Assembly: GCA_965218715.1 (NCBI GenBank)
Contig: CBDCLY010000036.1
Span: 1 to 31,503 of the forward strand
DNA: 31,503 nucleotides
Direction: 5' to 3'
From: CBDCLY01 sp965218715
GTDB taxonomy: Bacteria > Bacteroidota > Bacteroidia > Flavobacteriales_E > Vicingaceae
The notes below the pieces were generated by a model. That model was not told the origin of the DNA and did not search any database. It saw only the letters and a program-made list of their open reading frames with translations. Positions 19,245 to 29,686 of this stretch are shown piece after piece. The stretch's first letter is position 1; every line of letters begins with the position of its first letter. A program made the position numbers and the translations under genes.

Positions 19245-20624
19245 TTAATGCTCCTCAGCTTTAGATTTATACTGTTCACCTGATGACTTTAAAATCGTTT
19301 TCAATTCATTTAAAGGCAATACTGGGAAGAATCTTGAGAATAATAAAAACAACACAAAGAAAATTCCGATGGTACCGATGAAGCATCCTATATCAACAAA
19401 GGTTGGGTGGAACATCGTCCAACTTGATGGAAGGTAATCTCTGTGTAGAGAAGTAACAATAATTACAAATCTTTCAAACCACATTCCGATGTTCACTACT
19501 ATCGACATGAAGAATGTAAAACGAATGTTTGTTCTTAACTTTTTAAACCAGAATACTTGAGGTGAGACCACATTACAAGTCATCATTGCCCAATACGACC
19601 ACCAATAGGGCCCGGTTGCTCGATTGATGAAGGCATAAGCTTCGTACTCTACTCCTGAATACCAAGAGATGAATAATTCTGTCAAATAAGCAACACCAAC
19701 AATAGAACCTGTTACAATGATTACAATGTTCATGTATTCAATGTGCTTGATGGTGATGTAACTTTCTAAATTCATCACTTTACGCATGATAATCAAAAGC
19801 GTAAGTACCATTGCAAAACCAGAGAAAACAGCACCAGAAACAAAGTAGGGAGGGAATATAGTAGTATGCCATCCAGGAATTACTGAGGTGGCAAAATCCA
19901 TACTTACAATGGAGTGAACTGAGAATACTAGAGGCGTTGCTAAACCTGCTAAAACCAATGAAATTTCTTCAAAACGATTCCAAGCTTTTGCATTACCCGT
20001 CCAACCAAAGCTTAATAAACTATACACTTTCTTAGGAACAGTTTTGGTCACTTTATCTCTAATGGTTGCAAAATCTGGAATTAAACCAATGTACCAGAAT
20101 ACTAATGAAACTGAGAAGTAAGTTGAAATGGCAAATACATCCCATAAAAGAGGGGAATTAAAGTTTACCCAAAGTGAACCAAATTGATTCGGTAAAGGGA
20201 ATACAAAATAAGCCAACCAAATTCTACCCATGTGAATACCAGGCCAAACTGCGGCCATCATTACGGCAAAGATGGTCATTGCTTCAGCAGAACGGTTAAT
20301 GGCCATTCTCCATTTTTGACGAAATAGTAACAACACTGCAGAAATTAAGGTTCCAGCATGGCCGATACCAACCCACCATACAAAATTGGTGATGTCCCAG
20401 GCCCATCCTACTGTTTTATTCAATCCCCAGGTTCCTACACCTGTTCCTAATAAATAAAGGATACAACCAACTCCCCATAGGGCCATTACGGCTGATATTC
20501 CAAATACTATCCACCAGGACTTATTGGCTTTTCCAACAACTGGAGCTAGGACATCATCAGTGATTTGTCCGTAGGTCTTTTCTCCTAGTATTAATGGTTC
20601 TCGTATTGCTGCTTCTTGATGCAT
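19245..20624 (-). CDS. actC: Alternative Complex III subunit ActC (NrfD/PsrC-type quinol-oxidising subunit)
   Basis: ActC is the main membrane subunit, homologous to PsrC/NrfD, that binds and oxidises menaquinol. The 459 residues have about ten membrane helices. Characteristic stretches are REPLILGEKTYGQITDDVL, NFVWWVGIGHAGTLISAVLL, and MDFATSVIPGWHTTIFPPYF. It lies between actB and actD, separated by 11 bp on each side. Confidence 0.96.
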   Translation of the reverse strand: MHQEAAIREPLILGEKTYGQITDDVLAPVVGKANKSWWIVFGISAVMALWGVGCILYLLGTGVGTWGLNKTVGWAWDITNFVWWVGIGHAGTLISAVLLLFRQKWRMAINRSAEAMTIFAVMMAAVWPGIHMGRIWLAYFVFPLPNQFGSLWVNFNSPLLWDVFAISTYFSVSLVFWYIGLIPDFATIRDKVTKTVPKKVYSLLSFGWTGNAKAWNRFEEISLVLAGLATPLVFSVHSIVSMDFATSVIPGWHTTIFPPYFVSGAVFSGFAMVLTLLIIMRKVMNLESYITIKHIEYMNIVIIVTGSIVGVAYLTELFISWYSGVEYEAYAFINRATGPYWWSYWAMMTCNVVSPQVFWFKKLRTNIRFTFFMSIVVNIGMWFERFVIIVTSLHRDYLPSSWTMFHPTFVDIGCFIGTIGIFFVLFLLFSRFFPVLPLNELKTILKSSGEQYKSKAEEH

Positions 20625-20635
20625 TCTAAGGTATT

Positions 20636-23600
20636 TTAGGCAATATTAGTTTCTGTATTTCTTACTTTAACTTGGTAATAGATGTTCGGCTGAGTTCCTA
20701 CCTCTTCAATTACACGATAAGCTCTGTTGCTATCTGCTAAACCTCTAACCTGACTAGCAGAGTCGTTAAGGTCTCCGAATGTAATTGCATGAGTTGGACA
20801 AGCAGAAGAACAAGCTGTTTCAATTTCGCCATCCATTACTGCTCTTCCTTCTTTTTTAGCATCTAGTTTACCTGTTTGAATTTTTTGTACACACATAGAG
20901 CATTTCTCCATAACCCCTCTTGCTCTTACTGTAACATCAGGATTAAGTACCATTCTACCTAAATCATCTTGTGAAGGATTTAAGTCGGCAAAGCGATCTA
21001 AGCCCATGTAGTTAAACCAGTTGAATCTTCTCACTTTATACGGACAATTATTTGCACAGTATCTAGTTCCTATACAACGATTATAGGTCATTTGATTCAA
21101 GCCTTCATTACTGTGTGTTGTTGCAGCAACAGGACAAACAGTTTCACAAGGTGCATGATTACAATGTTGGCACATCATTGGCTGATGCACTACAGATGGA
21201 TTGTCTTCTGGAGTTTCCATCTTAGTATAAGATCGATCAGATTTGGCTACATCTTCCTCTGCGCTGCTAAAGTATCTGTCAATTCTCAACCAGTGCATTT
21301 CTCTTGAGCGTCTTACTTCATCTTTTCCTACAACCGGCACATTGTTCTCTGAGTTACAAGAAGTAACACAAGATCCACAACCAATACAAGAATTTAAATC
21401 GATGCTCATGCCCCAGTGATGTCCAACATTCTTAACTGGGTGTTCCGCCCAGATATCAACATCGTTCACATTCATTGGCCCGTCGTGCGTAGCCAACATG
21501 TGAGCTGGGTTAAAGTCGTCTTTTGAACCGTTTTTGAAGGTAGATAAATTAGTTTCTCTAACTACCGAAGTTCTTCCCATAACCGTTTGATGAGTTTGGG
21601 TAGTTGCAATTTGATAATCATCGCCTGTAGCTTCAAATGAAACATTTGAAGTATAGTTCTGGCGAGACCCATTCATTATTTCTTGAGCAGGGAAAGCGTT
21701 AAATCCAACCAATTCATTGCTTTTTCCTATCGTTTGACCATAACCCAAAGCAATACCGAGTGTTCCTCTTGCCTGACCTGGTTGAGCAATTACAGGAATG
21801 CCTTCGAAGCTTGTTCCATTGATTGTGATGTTAATGGTATCTGCATTCTTCTGCTCACCATATTCTGTAGCAAAACCCTGGTCTCTAGCATCACTTGGAT
21901 TCATGCTAATGTAATTGTCCCAAGTAATTTTTGAAATAGGATCTGGTAATTCTTGCAACCATGGGTTGTGGGCTTGGCTTCCGTCGCCAATACCAATCTT
22001 CTGGTAAAATTCTATTCTCCCATTCGCCAGCTTCCGCTTTAGAAAGGCTTGTACCATTCAATCCGGCATAAGCAGTTTCAGGAGCTGGTGGCATATTTGC
22101 ACTGTAGAATCCAGCCTCTAAGCATGTGTTCCAATATTCATCGAAGAAAGTAAATTCACTTTGATTGGCTAAACCATGCTCTTCCCAGTTTGCTCTAATG
22201 TAATCGTAATAAGTTCCTTCAATCCCAGCCCAAGCCATGATGCAATCTTCAAACTGCCTGGTATCAAACAAATTAGAAATTACTGGCTGAGACAATGCAT
22301 AATGGTTGCCCATTGGATTGGCGTCTCCCCCATGATTCTAAATAAGGAGTTTGTGCTGCCACGTATTTTGTTTTGCTGCTGGTCTCATTCGGACGAACTG
22401 CAAAGCATAAACTCATTTTAACTTTTTCAAGTGCGGCATCAAAACCTAAAGATGCTGGCATGTTTAAAGATGGATTTGCTCCATTGATGATTAATGCATC
22501 AACCTTACCATCGTTCATCTCTTTAACCAAACCTGCAACGGCCTCATCTTTCCCTTGAAACATATTTAGGCTTGCATCAGGAGTAACCATAATGGTGTTT
22601 CCATAATTGCCTAAAGCTTCATTAATTGCAATGACTAGTTCTTGAACAACTTTATCGTTAGAACCAGAAAGAACTACACTTGCTCCATTGTTTGACAATA
22701 AATGGTCTCCAGCTGCAGCAATTCTATCTGCATAGGCATCAAGTGAAGGTGCAGACACTTTTGATTTTTCCTGTTTTACTCGCAATGTAATTGTACAATG
22801 AAGCCACTACAGCTCCTTGTTCAGAAAGCTTAACAGGCACTCTATGATCAGCATTTGATCCAGATAAAGATAAAACAGATTCAAATTGAAAATGCTTGGA
22901 CATCCAAGAGTTTTCTGGATTCCTTCCTTTTGCATATTGATTCGTTAAAGCAATTGAAGCTGGGAAATTTCCCATAAAATCTGCCCCAACACTTACAATA
23001 GATTTTGCATTGCTTAAATCGTAAGAAGGCAATTTAGCCGTACCAAATGCAGCTTCATAAGCACTTAATGTTCCACTGTAAGAAATGGCATCGTATTGTA
23101 CTACTTGAATATCAGCCTCAGGATTCGCTTCTGCAAATTCTTTCAATAACCTGTTGCTTGAAGGACTAATATTGGTGTTGCTTAGAATTCTAACCGTTCC
23201 ACCTGCGCTTAAAATTGCCCCTAATTTATCGGATACCTCAGCATCAAACTTCTCCCAAGAAACATCCGCTCCAGCTATTTGTGCATTCTTTAAACGATTT
23301 CCATCGTAAAGGCTCAAAACCGAACTATTTACTCTAGCATTAATTCCACCATTTGCAATTGGTGATTTTTTGTTTCCTTCAATTTTTATTGGTCTTCCTT
23401 CTCTTGTTTTAACAAGGATGTCGCAATAATCATTTCCATCGTAATAAGAGGTTGCAAAATAATTGGCAACTCCAGGATTGGTTTTATCCGTTTTTACAAC
23501 GTAAGGAATGACTTTATTAACTGGAGTTTCACAAGCTGCCAATGAAGCAGCTGTAACACCGAAGCCAAGGTATTTTAGAAAATCTCTTCGACTGGTCTGA

Positions 23601-23740
23601 CCGTTTTCGATTAGATTATCATCGCCTAAAAACTCTTCAACAGGTAAATATTCGTTGAATTCCTTGGTTTTGTTTTCCTGAAAATCTGGAGAAGAACTTA
23701 ATTCTTCTACGCCTTTCCAATATTTTTTATTCTTTGACAT
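20636..23740 (-). CDS. actB: Alternative Complex III subunit ActB (molybdopterin-like plus Fe-S fusion, three frame errors)
   Basis: ActB is the large periplasmic subunit: an N-terminal molybdopterin-oxidoreductase-like domain, which in this family lacks the Mo cofactor, fused to a ferredoxin domain. An N-proximal Tat-like motif TSRRDFLKYLGFG (about 49-61) precedes ACETP. The C-terminal part has cluster motifs CIGCGSCVTSC, CQHCNHAPCETVCPV, CIGTRYCANNCPY and CSMCVQ with CSSACP, fitting three [4Fe-4S] and one [3Fe-4S] clusters. Extra single bases near 22770 (AAAAA), 22334 (GGGGG) and 22020 (GGG) break the frame; corrected joins read TGKSKVSAPSLDAY, ESWGDANPMGNHY and GEWRIEFYQKIGIG. The corrected length is about 1033 residues, normal for the family. 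Confidence 0.95.
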
Positions 23741-23764
23741 CTTATATAGAATCTTACTATAAAC

Positions 23765-25030
23765 TTAATAATGACATTTAGCACACTCAATTCCACCCAA
23801 TTCAGCAACAGTAATGGTACCGTCTTCTAAATATTGAGCTTTTAAATCTTCTGGAAGTCTTTTATGAATTTCATCATAGTATCCATTGTCTGTCATTTGA
23901 ACTTTAGTCTCTTTATGACAATTGATACACCAACCCATGGTTAATGACTCATGTTGTTTTCCAACAGTATACGTCTCAACCGGACCGTGACATTTCTGAC
24001 AAGCAATCTTACCAACAGTTACGTGCTGAGAGTGATTGAAATAAACATGATCAGGCAAGTTGTGAACCTTCACCCATTTTATTGGCTTTTGATTTGGACC
24101 ATATGATTGAGTAACCGGATCAAAATCTAAGGCTGCATAAATTTTTGCAATCTCTTCTTTTCCATACTCTGGCCCTTCTTGTATGTATGTATGACAATTC
24201 ATACATAAGTTAGGAGAAGGAATTCCAGCCGATTTACTATAACTTGCACTGTTGTGACAATAATTACAATCAATTCCATTATCACCAGCATGCAATTTGT
24301 GAGAGAATTTAATCGGCTGCTCTGGCTCATACCCTGTGTATACACCAACACCTAAAGCAGCATCCCATCCCACCTTAGCAATCATAGCAATCAATACAAT
24401 TCCTAAAATTCCAACAATGGTTTTATTTCCTAACACCCAATCTCCTAATGCATCAAATAATGAACCTTGCTCTTCAATTTCGACACCATCTTTAGCCGCT
24501 TGAACACTATTAATGGAATGTGAGGCTCTTCTTAGAATAGAAATCAAAATGAGGAACAATGCAATGATTCCAAGAATCAACCAAACTGAAGTTGGTTCTT
24601 CCTCAGCTTGTGCTGTTTGTCCGGCAACTCCACCACCATTATCTACTACTGGAGCGGCGTTTGCAAAGTCTTTAACATAAGCAAGAATGGCATCAACTTG
24701 CTCATTTGTAACAGGTTGGGCTGGCATTAACACCTTGTTATTTTCTTCAAAAACAGCAATTGCATCAGCGTCTCCATTTTCAATTAAAGCTGTTGAATTT
24801 TTTATCCAACTGTACAACCAATCCCTTTCATATTTATCGTAAACACCAGCTAAACCTGGGCCCACTAATTTTGTTGTTCCAGGACTGTGACAAGAAGCAC
24901 AATAGCTCTTAAATAGCTTTTCTCCATCTTCCTGAGCGGAAAGCGTGTTGGAGGAAATGCCTGAAAATAGGAAGAATACAAAAGCAGCTATGATACTTGC
25001 TTTAGTCTTAGAGAATAGTAATAATTTCAT
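23765..25030 (-). CDS. actA: Alternative Complex III subunit ActA fused to a mono-heme cytochrome c
   Basis: ActA is the multiheme cytochrome that carries electrons from the complex. The 421 residues begin with a signal peptide and an extra N-terminal cytochrome c domain (CASCH, 44-48). Two membrane segments follow (about 149-166 and 205-219), then a pentaheme domain with CNYCH (255), CMNCH (276), CQKCH (344), CINCH (368) and CAKCH (416). That makes six heme sites. The N-terminal fusion is usual in Bacteroidota (family memory). It is the first gene of the operon, 233 bp from the divergent SPOR gene. Confidence 0.95.
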   Translation of the reverse strand: MKLLLFSKTKASIIAAFVFFLFSGISSNTLSAQEDGEKLFKSYCASCHSPGTTKLVGPGLAGVYDKYERDWLYSWIKNSTALIENGDADAIAVFEENNKVLMPAQPVTNEQVDAILAYVKDFANAAPVVDNGGGVAGQTAQAEEEPTSVWLILGIIALFLILISILRRASHSINSVQAAKDGVEIEEQGSLFDALGDWVLGNKTIVGILGIVLIAMIAKVGWDAALGVGVYTGYEPEQPIKFSHKLHAGDNGIDCNYCHNSASYSKSAGIPSPNLCMNCHTYIQEGPEYGKEEIAKIYAALDFDPVTQSYGPNQKPIKWVKVHNLPDHVYFNHSQHVTVGKIACQKCHGPVETYTVGKQHESLTMGWCINCHKETKVQMTDNGYYDEIHKRLPEDLKAQYLEDGTITVAELGGIECAKCHY

Positions 25031-25103
25031 ACTTAGCTAATTAGGCCGATTCTGTTGGTATATCACAATGAAATACAATGATAACCCCTTTTTTTAATGC
25101 GCA

Positions 25104-25111
25104 CAAATTTA
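25104..25111 (-). promoter_or_regulatory. Candidate -7 element of the act-cox operon
   Basis: On the minus strand TAAATTTG fits the Bacteroidota TAnnTTTG element exactly, 73 bp upstream of actA. No clear -33 TTTG is present at the usual distance. The rest of the 233-bp divergent gap (25031-25263) is AT-rich and holds nothing else I can name. Confidence 0.45.
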
Positions 25112-25263
25112 ACCACGCTATACTTTTTGTACTTGCTCTTGGCCGAGAAATTTAGGGTTTTGAGTTAATTTAGAATGTTTCTAAATAATGTTAAAAAAAC
25201 TAAAATTCTGAATTGAGGAATTTCTTTTGATATCTATAAATCCTCCTTGCTTACTTTTACCAC

Positions 25264-25764
25264 ATGATTAAACAAGTACTCCTTTCAGTTCTCTTTATTT
25301 TTACAGTTGGGTCAATAGCGGTTTGTCAAGAACAAGAACAAGCTATAGAAAAGGAATACCAGCTAACTCCGCTTTCCGAAAGTCCTGAGATTATTTCGAA
25401 CGAAACTCTCCAAGTTGAGTTTGGGGCCAATCAATCTGGTGAATTGAATGAAGAAAAAGATGCTCGACTTGAATTGATGATTCAAGATTATATGGAACAA
25501 AAAGAAATAGAAGGCTACCGTGTGCAATTGTATTCAGGCCAGAGCAGATTAGAAGCCATGCAAATAAAAACGAGCTTGGTTCAGAAGGAAGAAAAAGTGA
25601 AAACCTATTTGATTTACAAACAACCTAATTTCAAAATTCGATTGGGTGACTTTAAAGATCGTTTTCAAGCCCAGAAACAATTATTGGAATACAAAGAAGA
25701 GTACCCTGGAGCATTTATCGTTAAGGACGCCATTGAGGCAACCGAGATCCAAAGGGCTCCATAG
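25264..25764 (+). CDS. Exported SPOR-domain protein
   Basis: SPOR domains bind denuded peptidoglycan glycan strands, often at division sites. The 166 residues start with a signal peptide (about 1-21, FTVGSIAVCQ). A low-complexity Glu/Gln-rich linker follows, and the C-terminal 75 residues form the SPOR fold: EGYRVQLYSGQSRLEAMQIK, VKTYLIYKQPNFKIRLGDFK, RFQAQKQLLEYKEEYPGAFI. The stop TAG at 25762-25764 lies inside the acceptor stem of the following tRNA-Arg, so the last three codons (Arg-Ala-Pro) are tRNA sequence. The start ATG is the first in the frame; it is divergent from actA. Confidence 0.85.
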   Translation: MIKQVLLSVLFIFTVGSIAVCQEQEQAIEKEYQLTPLSESPEIISNETLQVEFGANQSGELNEEKDARLELMIQDYMEQKEIEGYRVQLYSGQSRLEAMQIKTSLVQKEEKVKTYLIYKQPNFKIRLGDFKDRFQAQKQLLEYKEEYPGAFIVKDAIEATEIQRAP

Positions 25765-25826
25765 TTCAAGGGATAGAATAAGAGTTTCCTAAACTTTAGA
25801 TCCAGGTTCGAGTCCTGGTGGAGCTA
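25755..25826 (+). tRNA. tRNA-Arg (anticodon CCU)
   Basis: The cloverleaf is complete. Acceptor GGCTCCA (25755-25761) pairs with TGGAGCT (25819-25825), with G-T at the top; discriminator A is at 25826. D-stem GTTC/GAAT, anticodon stem AGAGT/ACTTT around loop TTCCTAA (anticodon CCT at 25788-25790), T-stem CCAGG/CCTGG around TTCGAGT. CCA is not encoded. It reads AGG codons. The 5' ten bases overlap the SPOR-domain coding sequence. Confidence 0.93.
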
Positions 25827-25834
25827 CTATTATC

Positions 25835-26871
25835 ATGACAAGCAAAACAAAAAATTTTTCTTCTTTTTTTTAGCCTTATTGCCATTCTTCTTTTTGGAAT
25901 AGGCTTAAAGCCATTTTCTAATGGATCTAATGAAGAAAAGATCAATGGGATCAGCTTCGTTTCACCATCTCAAGCTTTTGATCAAGCGTTTTTTGCAATT
26001 CCGAAAAAACAGATTAATGCCAACTGGGTTTGCATAATGCCTTTTGGGTTTATACCAGAAGGAGGTAAGACAGTAAGTTACAATAGTGAATGGCAATGGT
26101 GGGGAGAAAAGAAAGAAGGAGTTTCCTCAATGATAGAAATGGCAAAAGCACAAAACCTAAAGGTGATGCTAAAACCTCAGATTTGGAAAAGACACGGAAG
26201 CTATACTGGTCATCATTCTTACAATAATGATGATGATTGGCTAGATTTTGAATCGAGCTATCGACAGTTCATTTTAGACTTTGCAAAACTTGCGGAACAC
26301 CATCAATTGCCTCTTTTCTGCATTGGAACTGAATGGGATTATTTTGTTAAAGAAAGGCCTCAATTTTGGACCAAGCTCATTCAGGAAATAAAAAAGGTGT
26401 ATTCAGGAAAATTGACTTATGCCGCAAACTGGGATGAATACAAAAGAGTTCCCTTTTGGGAGGACCTTGATTACATTGGAGTTGATGCTTACTTTCCATT
26501 ATCAGAAGAAAAGAATCCGAGTAAAGAGCAATTAATACAGGCTTGGGAAGCTCACAAAAACCATTTATTTCAGGTACAAAAGCGCTTTAAAAAACAAAAT
26601 ACTATTTACTGAATATGGATACAGAAGTAGAGATTTTTCTTGCAAATCTCCTTGGGAATCTGATCGAAGTGGAGAAGTGAATTTAGCACTTCAAGCCAAT
26701 GCTTATGCTGCACTTTATGAAGTGTTTTGGGACAAAAAAGAGATGGCTGGTGGGTTTATTTGGAAATGGTTCCCAGATTATGAAAAATCGGGAGGACCTA
26801 ATAACAACCGTTTTTCACCCCAGAGAAAACCAGTGGAAAAAGTAATTCGAGAATTTTACACAAGCAATTAA
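25835..26871 (+). CDS. Glycoside hydrolase, GH113-like (two frame errors)
   Basis: The protein resembles TIM-barrel glycosidases of family GH113 (beta-mannanase-type); the actual substrate is unknown. From the ATG at 25835 the frame breaks at about 25872, where eight T should be seven. Corrected, the protein has an N-terminal hydrophobic anchor or signal (FFSLIAILLFGIGL) and then KINGISFVSPS, WQWWGEKKEGV, LKVMLKPQIW, LFCIGTEWDYF (likely acid/base Glu) and LTYAANWDEYKRVPFWEDLD. A second break near 26600 is one missing A; after it comes ILFTEYGYRS with the likely nucleophile Glu, and GGFIWKWFPDY. About 345 residues. It starts 9 bp after tRNA-Arg, and its stop overlaps the convergent phosphorylase gene by 3 bp. 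Confidence 0.82.
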
Positions 26872-27681
26872 AGACGAGCAATAAGCTCCTCGTATAATGC
26901 TGTTAAATCTTTTTCTGCTTCTGCCGCAATGGCCAAAATTTCATCCAGAGAAACTGGCTTCAATTCATCAGGATAACATTCATCCGTCAAAACTGAAATT
27001 GCCACACAAGGCAATCCCATATGATTGGCGACTATCACTTCCGGAACTGTTGACATACCAATAGCATCTGAACCAATTATTCTCATGTATCTGTATTCCG
27101 CTCTTGTTTCAAGATTTGGCCCTGCAACTGGAGTGTAAACCCCCTTGGTGCAGTGTTATGCCTTTTTCACTAGCAATGGCACGAAGCATTTCATTCATGC
27201 TAGCATCATAGGGCTGACTCATGTCTGGAAATCTAGGCCCTAAGTCGTCAAAGTTTTGTCCGCGCAAAGGATTGTCAGGAATCATGTTGATGTGGTCGTC
27301 TATTAACATCAAACTGCCCTTTTTAAAATCTGGATTTACAGTTCCAGCAGCGTTCGAAATCAATAGCTTTTCTATTCCTAAAAACTTCATTACACGAATG
27401 GGGAAAGTAATTTCTGCACCAGAATACCCTTCATAATAATGAAACCTTCCTTGCATGGCCAGCACCTTTTTCCCACCTAAGGTTCCATAAATTAGCTGTC
27501 CGCTATGAGATTCAACAGTTGAAACCGGAAAATGAGGAATGTCTGTGTATTGTATACATACCTCTGCATCAATTTTGGTAGCAAGATTGCCTAAACCAGT
27601 TCCTAACACAATACCAACTGTAGCTTCGTTGGCTCCCTTTGATTGGATGTAATTAACTGCTTCTTTAATTTTCTCTAACAT
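26868..27681 (-). CDS. Purine nucleoside phosphorylase (one frame error)
   Basis: The enzyme splits purine nucleosides with phosphate into base and ribose-1-phosphate. Family motifs are GIVLGTGLGNLA, HFPVSTVESHSGQLIYG, MQGRFHYYEGYS, LLISNAAGTVNPDF, and after correction GVYTPVAGPNLETRAEY and GMSTVPEVIVANH. An extra G near 27145 (GGGGG for GGGG) splits the frame. The corrected protein of about 270 residues is the trimeric PNP type. It lies 5 bp after the TIGR04282-type glycosyltransferase gene, so it belongs to the arsenosugar operon. There it could remove adenine from the arsenic-bearing nucleoside made by ArsS; that role is inference, and ordinary purine salvage is the default. Confidence 0.92.
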
Positions 27682-27686
27682 GAATT

Positions 27687-28292
27687 CTATTTTATAGGAT
27701 AAGGAAATTGGCTTGCTTTCAGATCTTCAAAAGTATCTAAATCTATTAATTCTTCAAGTAATAAAATCGACTTGTTTTCTTGCTTCGCTATTTCAATCGT
27801 TTCGGATAAAACATGTTCAGTGCTCCATCTAATCCCTTTAAAGAGTTTAGGGTCAAATACCTTCATTCCTATTAAATAATACCCTCCATCGTTTGCTGGA
27901 CCAAAAACCAAATCTGTGTGATTTAATTGCTCAAAAGCTTCTTCAATGTGTTCTGCCCCCAAGTCATAACAATCACTACCAATGAACACTACAGGCCCTT
28001 CTGATAGCTTTTCTGCGGTTTCTCCTGCATGAATTAATCGCTCTCCCAAGCCCTCTCCTTGTTGAAGAAATTTTTCAAAAGTTTGGTTTGGCCACAATGA
28101 GGATTCATCAATTTGATCTGTAAAAAAAAGAAAACGTTTTGCCTGGCAAGCACTACAAACTTGACTGCACTCTTCCAATAATCGTTCATAGACTTTAAGT
28201 GCTTTTTCATCCCCTATTGTTTTTGCTAAGCGGGTTTTTACTTTGCCTAAAACTGGATTTTTTAATAAAACGATTAGCTTCCTATTGCTCAT
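27687..28292 (-). CDS. TIGR04282-type (DUF2064) glycosyltransferase of arsenosugar cluster
   Basis: The 201 residues form a small GT-A-like domain. The N-terminus MSNRKLIVLLKNPVLGKVKT with RLAKTIGD is the usual nucleotide-sugar-binding start of the DUF2064/TIGR04282 family. Other motifs are LLQQGEGLGERL-like text (QQGEGLGERLIHAG), GPVVFIGSDCYDL (metal-binding Asp region) and VFGPANDGGYYLIGM. The family is named for its co-occurrence with ArsS; its reaction is not firmly known. It lies 1 bp after arsS and 5 bp before the phosphorylase gene. Confidence 0.9.
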   Translation of the reverse strand: MSNRKLIVLLKNPVLGKVKTRLAKTIGDEKALKVYERLLEECSQVCSACQAKRFLFFTDQIDESSLWPNQTFEKFLQQGEGLGERLIHAGETAEKLSEGPVVFIGSDCYDLGAEHIEEAFEQLNHTDLVFGPANDGGYYLIGMKVFDPKLFKGIRWSTEHVLSETIEIAKQENKSILLLEELIDLDTFEDLKASQFPYPIK

Positions 28293-28293
28293 A

Positions 28294-29348
28294 TTAAGCT
28301 AGGGTTCCTTGGCAACTAGAACCAGCACCAGCAGTGCATCCATAGCAATGCTGATTGATTGAAATGTTTCTTGATTGGATTTTCTCCAGGTTGAAATCAT
28401 TGATGTGCTGACTTGTAGGGCTATTTATTCTCATGGCCAACATCTGATTAAAGTCGCAATCGTACATGTAACCGTCACCAATCGATTGAAATGGTATTTC
28501 TACACATCAATCCATTTAATGCCGAAGGATTAAAAGAGCTAACTAACTTCTCCATGTAATCTTCGTAATTGTCACTTGCAATTAAATAATCTAAAAAGCG
28601 ACTAATAGGAATGTTGGTGATGGCAAAAAGTTGATTAAAGTCAATGTTGAAATCAGCCTTCAAATTCCTCTTGAATTCTGCTTCTAGTTGGGCCTGATCT
28701 CCTGGTAAAAATGCTCCATTAGGATTGTAAACTAAATCAAGGATTAAATCATGAACCAGGCAGTCCATATCCTACATCATTCAATTCATTTAATGATTTA
28801 ATGGACTTCGCAAAAACACCGTCCCCTCTTTGAGCATCGGTTTTTCCTGCTTGGTAATAAGGCAATGAAGAAATTACTCGAACTCCATTTTCTTTAAAGA
28901 ATAGAGGCAGATCTTTGTAGCTTTTGTTGGCTTGGATGATGGTAAGGTTGGACCTTACAATGATTTCCTTAACTCCAACCTTATTGGCTTCTTCAACAAA
29001 CCACCTAAAGTTTGGATTCATTTCTGGTGCGCCACCGGTTAAATCAAGGCTGGGGATTTTTGTTGATTTTAAAATCTCAAGGCATCTTAAAAGATGGTCC
29101 TTGGTCATAATTTCCTTTCGATCTGGACCAGCATCAACATGACAATGTTTGCAAACTTGGTTGCACATATAACCCAAGTTGATTTGCATGATATCAATTT
29201 TCCCTGGTTGAAGTGGGTAAGAGTTGTGCTTTTTTAATTGGTCTTTGAAGGTAGGCAACTCTCCGTCAAAAGGGTAAGCTGACAATACTTCAAATTGATT
29301 TTTAATGTTTGCGAGTTTACTTCCTCTGGCTTTTAATGATTTTATCAT
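28294..29348 (-). CDS. arsS: Arsenosugar biosynthesis radical SAM protein ArsS (two frame errors)
   Basis: ArsS uses SAM and [4Fe-4S] chemistry to attach a 5'-deoxyadenosyl group to dimethylarsenite, giving the precursor of arsenosugars. The radical SAM motif is CNQVCKHCH (C62, C66, C69), followed by VDAGPDRKE and LDLTGGAPEMNPNF. The C-terminal part has VYNPNGAFLPGDQ, and after correction ISIDWDGYMYDCDFNQM and the Cys-rich end NQHCYGCTAGAGSSC. The frame is broken near 28760 and near 28489 (an extra T). About 350 residues, normal for the family. The stop is at 28294-28296, just before the next ATG. Confidence 0.93.
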
Positions 29349-29349
29349 C

Positions 29350-29685
29350 TTACATTGAAAGTTTTTTAGCCTTATTCATCATCTGGACTCCATGCACCAA
29401 TACCGCACCACCGGAAATGGCTCCAGCAACATGCACCGCCTCCATCATCATGCTTTCACTAGCTCCTTTTTGCAAAGCATCTTCTGTATAGGCATCAATA
29501 CAATATGGGCATTTTACAGCATGAGAGACTGCAAGGGCAATCAAGGATTTTTCTCTTTGAGAAAGCGCTCCCTCCTTAAAAGTATCGCCATACCAATCAA
29601 AAAACTTCTTGGCTAGATTTGGTTCAAACTCAGCGATGTCGCCAAATTTCTTTAGGTCTTTTGGGTTGTAATAGGATTTTTCCAT
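29350..29685 (-). CDS. Arsenosugar-associated peroxidase-like protein (AhpD/CMD fold)
   Basis: The 111 residues belong to the carboxymuconolactone decarboxylase/AhpD-like fold, here the TIGR04169 type found next to arsS. The motif VSHAVKCPYCIDAYTEDALQ holds the redox pair C59 and C62 and a following acidic residue. GALSQREKSLIALA is the usual preceding helix. It may act as a thiol peroxidase or reductase protecting or reducing arsenic intermediates (inference). It lies 1 bp before arsS and 1 bp after the DUF547 gene, so the set is tightly coupled. Confidence 0.92.
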   Translation of the reverse strand: MEKSYYNPKDLKKFGDIAEFEPNLAKKFFDWYGDTFKEGALSQREKSLIALAVSHAVKCPYCIDAYTEDALQKGASESMMMEAVHVAGAISGGAVLVHGVQMMNKAKKLSM

Positions 29686-29686
29686 T

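Noticed and set aside
21092..21934. Plus-strand open frames opposite actB
   Set aside because: Antisense to the Fe-S domain; the Cys-rich look comes from the sense codons.
22010..22780. Programmed frameshifting or split genes in actB
   Set aside because: The three shifts are each one extra base in plain homopolymers without a slippery heptamer or downstream structure, and other unrelated genes show the same error.
25834..26036. Non-coding gap after tRNA-Arg
   Set aside because: Removing one T at about 25872 turns it into the signal sequence and N-terminus of the GH113-like protein.
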